Of a stretch of DNA of 7,113 nucleotides, positions 5,869 to 7,113 are shown piece after piece. Position 1 is the stretch's first letter, and each line of letters starts with the position of its first letter. The translations under genes were made by a program, and so were the position numbers. Origin of the DNA: an uncultured Ectothiorhodospiraceae bacterium (GTDB taxonomy: Bacteria > Pseudomonadota > Gammaproteobacteria > UBA9214); the NCBI GenBank assembly GCA_947258945.1, contig CAMYKJ010000051.1, forward strand, positions 1-7,113. The letters are read 5' to 3'. The notes beneath the pieces were generated by a model that was given only the letters and a program-made list of their open reading frames with translations, was not told the DNA's origin and ran no database searches.

Positions 5869-6606
5869 ATGAAAAAACGTATTGCCGCCCTGTGCCTGCT
5901 GCTGTCCGGCGTGCTGGTCACAGGCTACCTCGTAGCCGAACAAAGCATCGAAAAGGTCGTCAGGGAGTCACTGTCGAGGGCCATTCCGAACGACGCCATC
6001 GACCAGGTCAGTCCATCGCCGCTGAATGGCATTTCCGAAGTGCTGGTCGGCATGAATATCTTTTATGTCAGCAATGACGGGAAATACGTCTTCGAGGGCA
6101 AGCTCATCGATATGGAAACCCGTGCCGACCTGACCGAGCAGCGGCTGGGCAAGGTCCGCCTCAATACCCTGAACGGTATCGATGAAAAGACCATGATCGT
6201 GTTCCCGGCAAAGCAGCCGCGCCACACCATTACGGTGTTCACCGATATCGATTGCGGCTATTGCCGCAAGCTGCACAATGAAATCGGCGACTACAATGCG
6301 CAGGGGATCACCGTGCGCTATATGAGCTTCCCGCGCAGCGGTCCCAATACACCGTCGTTTGCCAAGGCCGTTTCCGTGTGGTGTGCCGAGGACCGCAACA
6401 GCGCGATGACCAGCGCCAAGGCCGGCAAGGAACTGCCAAAATCGGACTGCAACAATCCGGTCAAGGACCACTTCGACCTGGGTATGGAGATGGGTGTGGC
6501 CGGGACACCGGCCATCCTCATGGAGAACGGCTCCCTGTTGCCGGGTTATGTGCCGGCCAAGAAGCTTGCGCAGGAACTGGACAAACGGACTGCCGGGACG
6601 TCCTGA
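5869..6606 (+). CDS. dsbC: Periplasmic thiol:disulfide isomerase DsbC
   Basis: DsbC, a periplasmic disulfide isomerase that reshuffles wrong disulfides and is kept reduced by DsbD. From the ATG at 5869 it has 245 residues: a signal peptide beginning MKKRIAALCLLL and probably ending after GYLVA (about residue 23), an N-terminal dimerisation domain (about 24-95), a linker helix, and a thioredoxin-fold domain with active site CGYC at 129-132. The second disulfide pair, Cys172 and Cys194, and the cis-Pro in GTPAI (Pro214) keep exactly the E. coli DsbC spacing. An ATG four codons upstream (5857) is in frame, but 5869 gives the more typical signal peptide. Neither has a usable ribosome binding site. 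A possible weak promoter is TTGCAG (5808-5813) and CATAAC (5831-5836), spacer 17. The gene follows xerD as in E. coli, but the next gene is not recJ; a convergent gene begins 15 bases after its stop. Confidence 0.95.
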   Translation: MKKRIAALCLLLSGVLVTGYLVAEQSIEKVVRESLSRAIPNDAIDQVSPSPLNGISEVLVGMNIFYVSNDGKYVFEGKLIDMETRADLTEQRLGKVRLNTLNGIDEKTMIVFPAKQPRHTITVFTDIDCGYCRKLHNEIGDYNAQGITVRYMSFPRSGPNTPSFAKAVSVWCAEDRNSAMTSAKAGKELPKSDCNNPVKDHFDLGMEMGVAGTPAILMENGSLLPGYVPAKKLAQELDKRTAGTS

Positions 6607-6621
6607 GTCCGGCCTGCAAGT

Positions 6622-7113
6622 TTAGTGGAGCGCGGTGAACATGCGGCGTCGCCAGGTGGTGATGCGTTCGTCTGATGCGTCCAGCAGGCTGAACAGTGCC
6701 AGCAGCGCCTTGCGCCCGGCATCGTCCCGAAACAGCCGGTCATGCTGCAGGATATGCATGAACGTGTCGGCCGCCTGTTCGTACTTGTCCTCCATGACGT
6801 AAGCGCAGCCGAGCCGGTAACGGCTCTCGCTGTCGTCCGGCCGGGCGGCGACCGCCGACTCGAGTTCGTCCGTCGACTGGCCTGCCGGTACCGCCGTGGC
6901 AAACTCCAGCAGCGCGCGCAGTCGTATGGCCTCGGCCTGGTCGCGGATATCGCGGGGCAGGGCATCGAGCAGCCGGCCGGCTTCATCCGCATCGCCCGCA
7001 CGAAAACACAGTTCGGCATAATCCAGCGTCAGGCCGTGATTGTCGGGTTCTGCCTGGCGCGCCGCCTGCAGCAGCGCCAGGGCCTGTTGCACCTCGCCCG
7101 CCGCGCACAGTTC
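6622..7113 (-). CDS. cnoX: C-terminal part of a TPR protein, probably chaperedoxin CnoX (YbbN)
   Basis: Partial gene, cut by the right window edge; the frame stays open to base 7113, giving the last 163 residues before the TAA at 6622-6624. The visible part is a run of helical TPR-like repeats: ELCAAGEVQQALALLQAARQ, then LTLDYAELCFRAGDADEAGRLLDALP, a break, then SESRYRLGCAYVMEDKYEQAADTFMHIL. It closes with a C-terminal segment, RKALLALFSLLDASDERITTWRRRMFTAL. The order and closing segment resemble the C-terminal half of E. coli YbbN/CnoX, a thioredoxin-like domain plus TPR holdase that hands substrates to GroEL and DnaK and protects them from over-oxidation. The thioredoxin-like half would lie outside the window and is not seen, so the identification is a pattern-based inference; another TPR protein is possible. 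It converges on dsbC with 15 bases between the stop codons. Confidence 0.7.
   Translation of the reverse strand, partial: ELCAAGEVQQALALLQAARQAEPDNHGLTLDYAELCFRAGDADEAGRLLDALPRDIRDQAEAIRLRALLEFATAVPAGQSTDELESAVAARPDDSESRYRLGCAYVMEDKYEQAADTFMHILQHDRLFRDDAGRKALLALFSLLDASDERITTWRRRMFTALH

Noticed and set aside
5808..6077. 89-codon frame starting at TTG behind the AGGAGGG motif
   Set aside because: Most of it overlaps dsbC in another frame, its product is Arg-rich with no known pattern, and no ATG or GTG start sits at a proper distance from the motif.
6586..6611. Hairpin CGGACT/AGTCCG around the dsbC stop as an intrinsic terminator
   Set aside because: The 6-bp stem has a 14-base loop and no T-run follows, so it does not meet the usual criteria.

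Overview
This is a GC-rich chromosomal window that reads as a gammaproteobacterium. The Adk, XerD and DsbC proteins are close to their Escherichia coli counterparts in motif order and residue spacing, and xerD is followed by dsbC as in E. coli. I cannot name the genus; a Chromatiales-like lineage would fit but is a guess. I see no tRNA, rRNA, CRISPR array, insertion sequence or prophage gene.

Layout, left to right. adk (adenylate kinase, +) ends in a textbook intrinsic terminator. A 259-base gap (710-968) follows, holding a candidate promoter and a stretch of inverted repeats that may be a structured mRNA leader. It precedes a soluble GGDEF diguanylate cyclase (+) with an intact catalytic motif and an inhibitory I-site. 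Next, a strong promoter -10 element just past the cyclase stop codon drives a thioredoxin (+). The thioredoxin overlaps by four bases (ATGA) an exported SIMPL-domain (DUF541) protein (+). A convergent gene on the minus strand (3642-4736) encodes an unusual fusion of an acyl carrier protein domain with a PlsC-type acyltransferase. It diverges, from a shared 53-base gap, from xerD (+), the chromosome-dimer-resolution recombinase. The 3' end of xerD is copied in an exact 46-bp tandem duplication. dsbC (+, periplasmic disulfide isomerase) follows. The window closes with the C-terminal part of a minus-strand TPR protein that looks like the chaperedoxin CnoX/YbbN.

How the genes fit together. Most are housekeeping. 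The common thread is thiol chemistry and protein folding: a cytoplasmic thioredoxin, periplasmic DsbC and a CnoX-like holdase lie within about 4.6 kb. They are in separate transcription units, so shared function is only suggestive. The cyclase adds c-di-GMP signalling and the ACP-PlsC protein adds membrane lipid acylation.

The points most worth checking are the inverted repeats in the leader before the cyclase gene, the ACP-PlsC fusion, the exact tandem duplication at the end of xerD, and the odd translation-start region of dsbC. I did not find a clear, wholly new multi-gene system.
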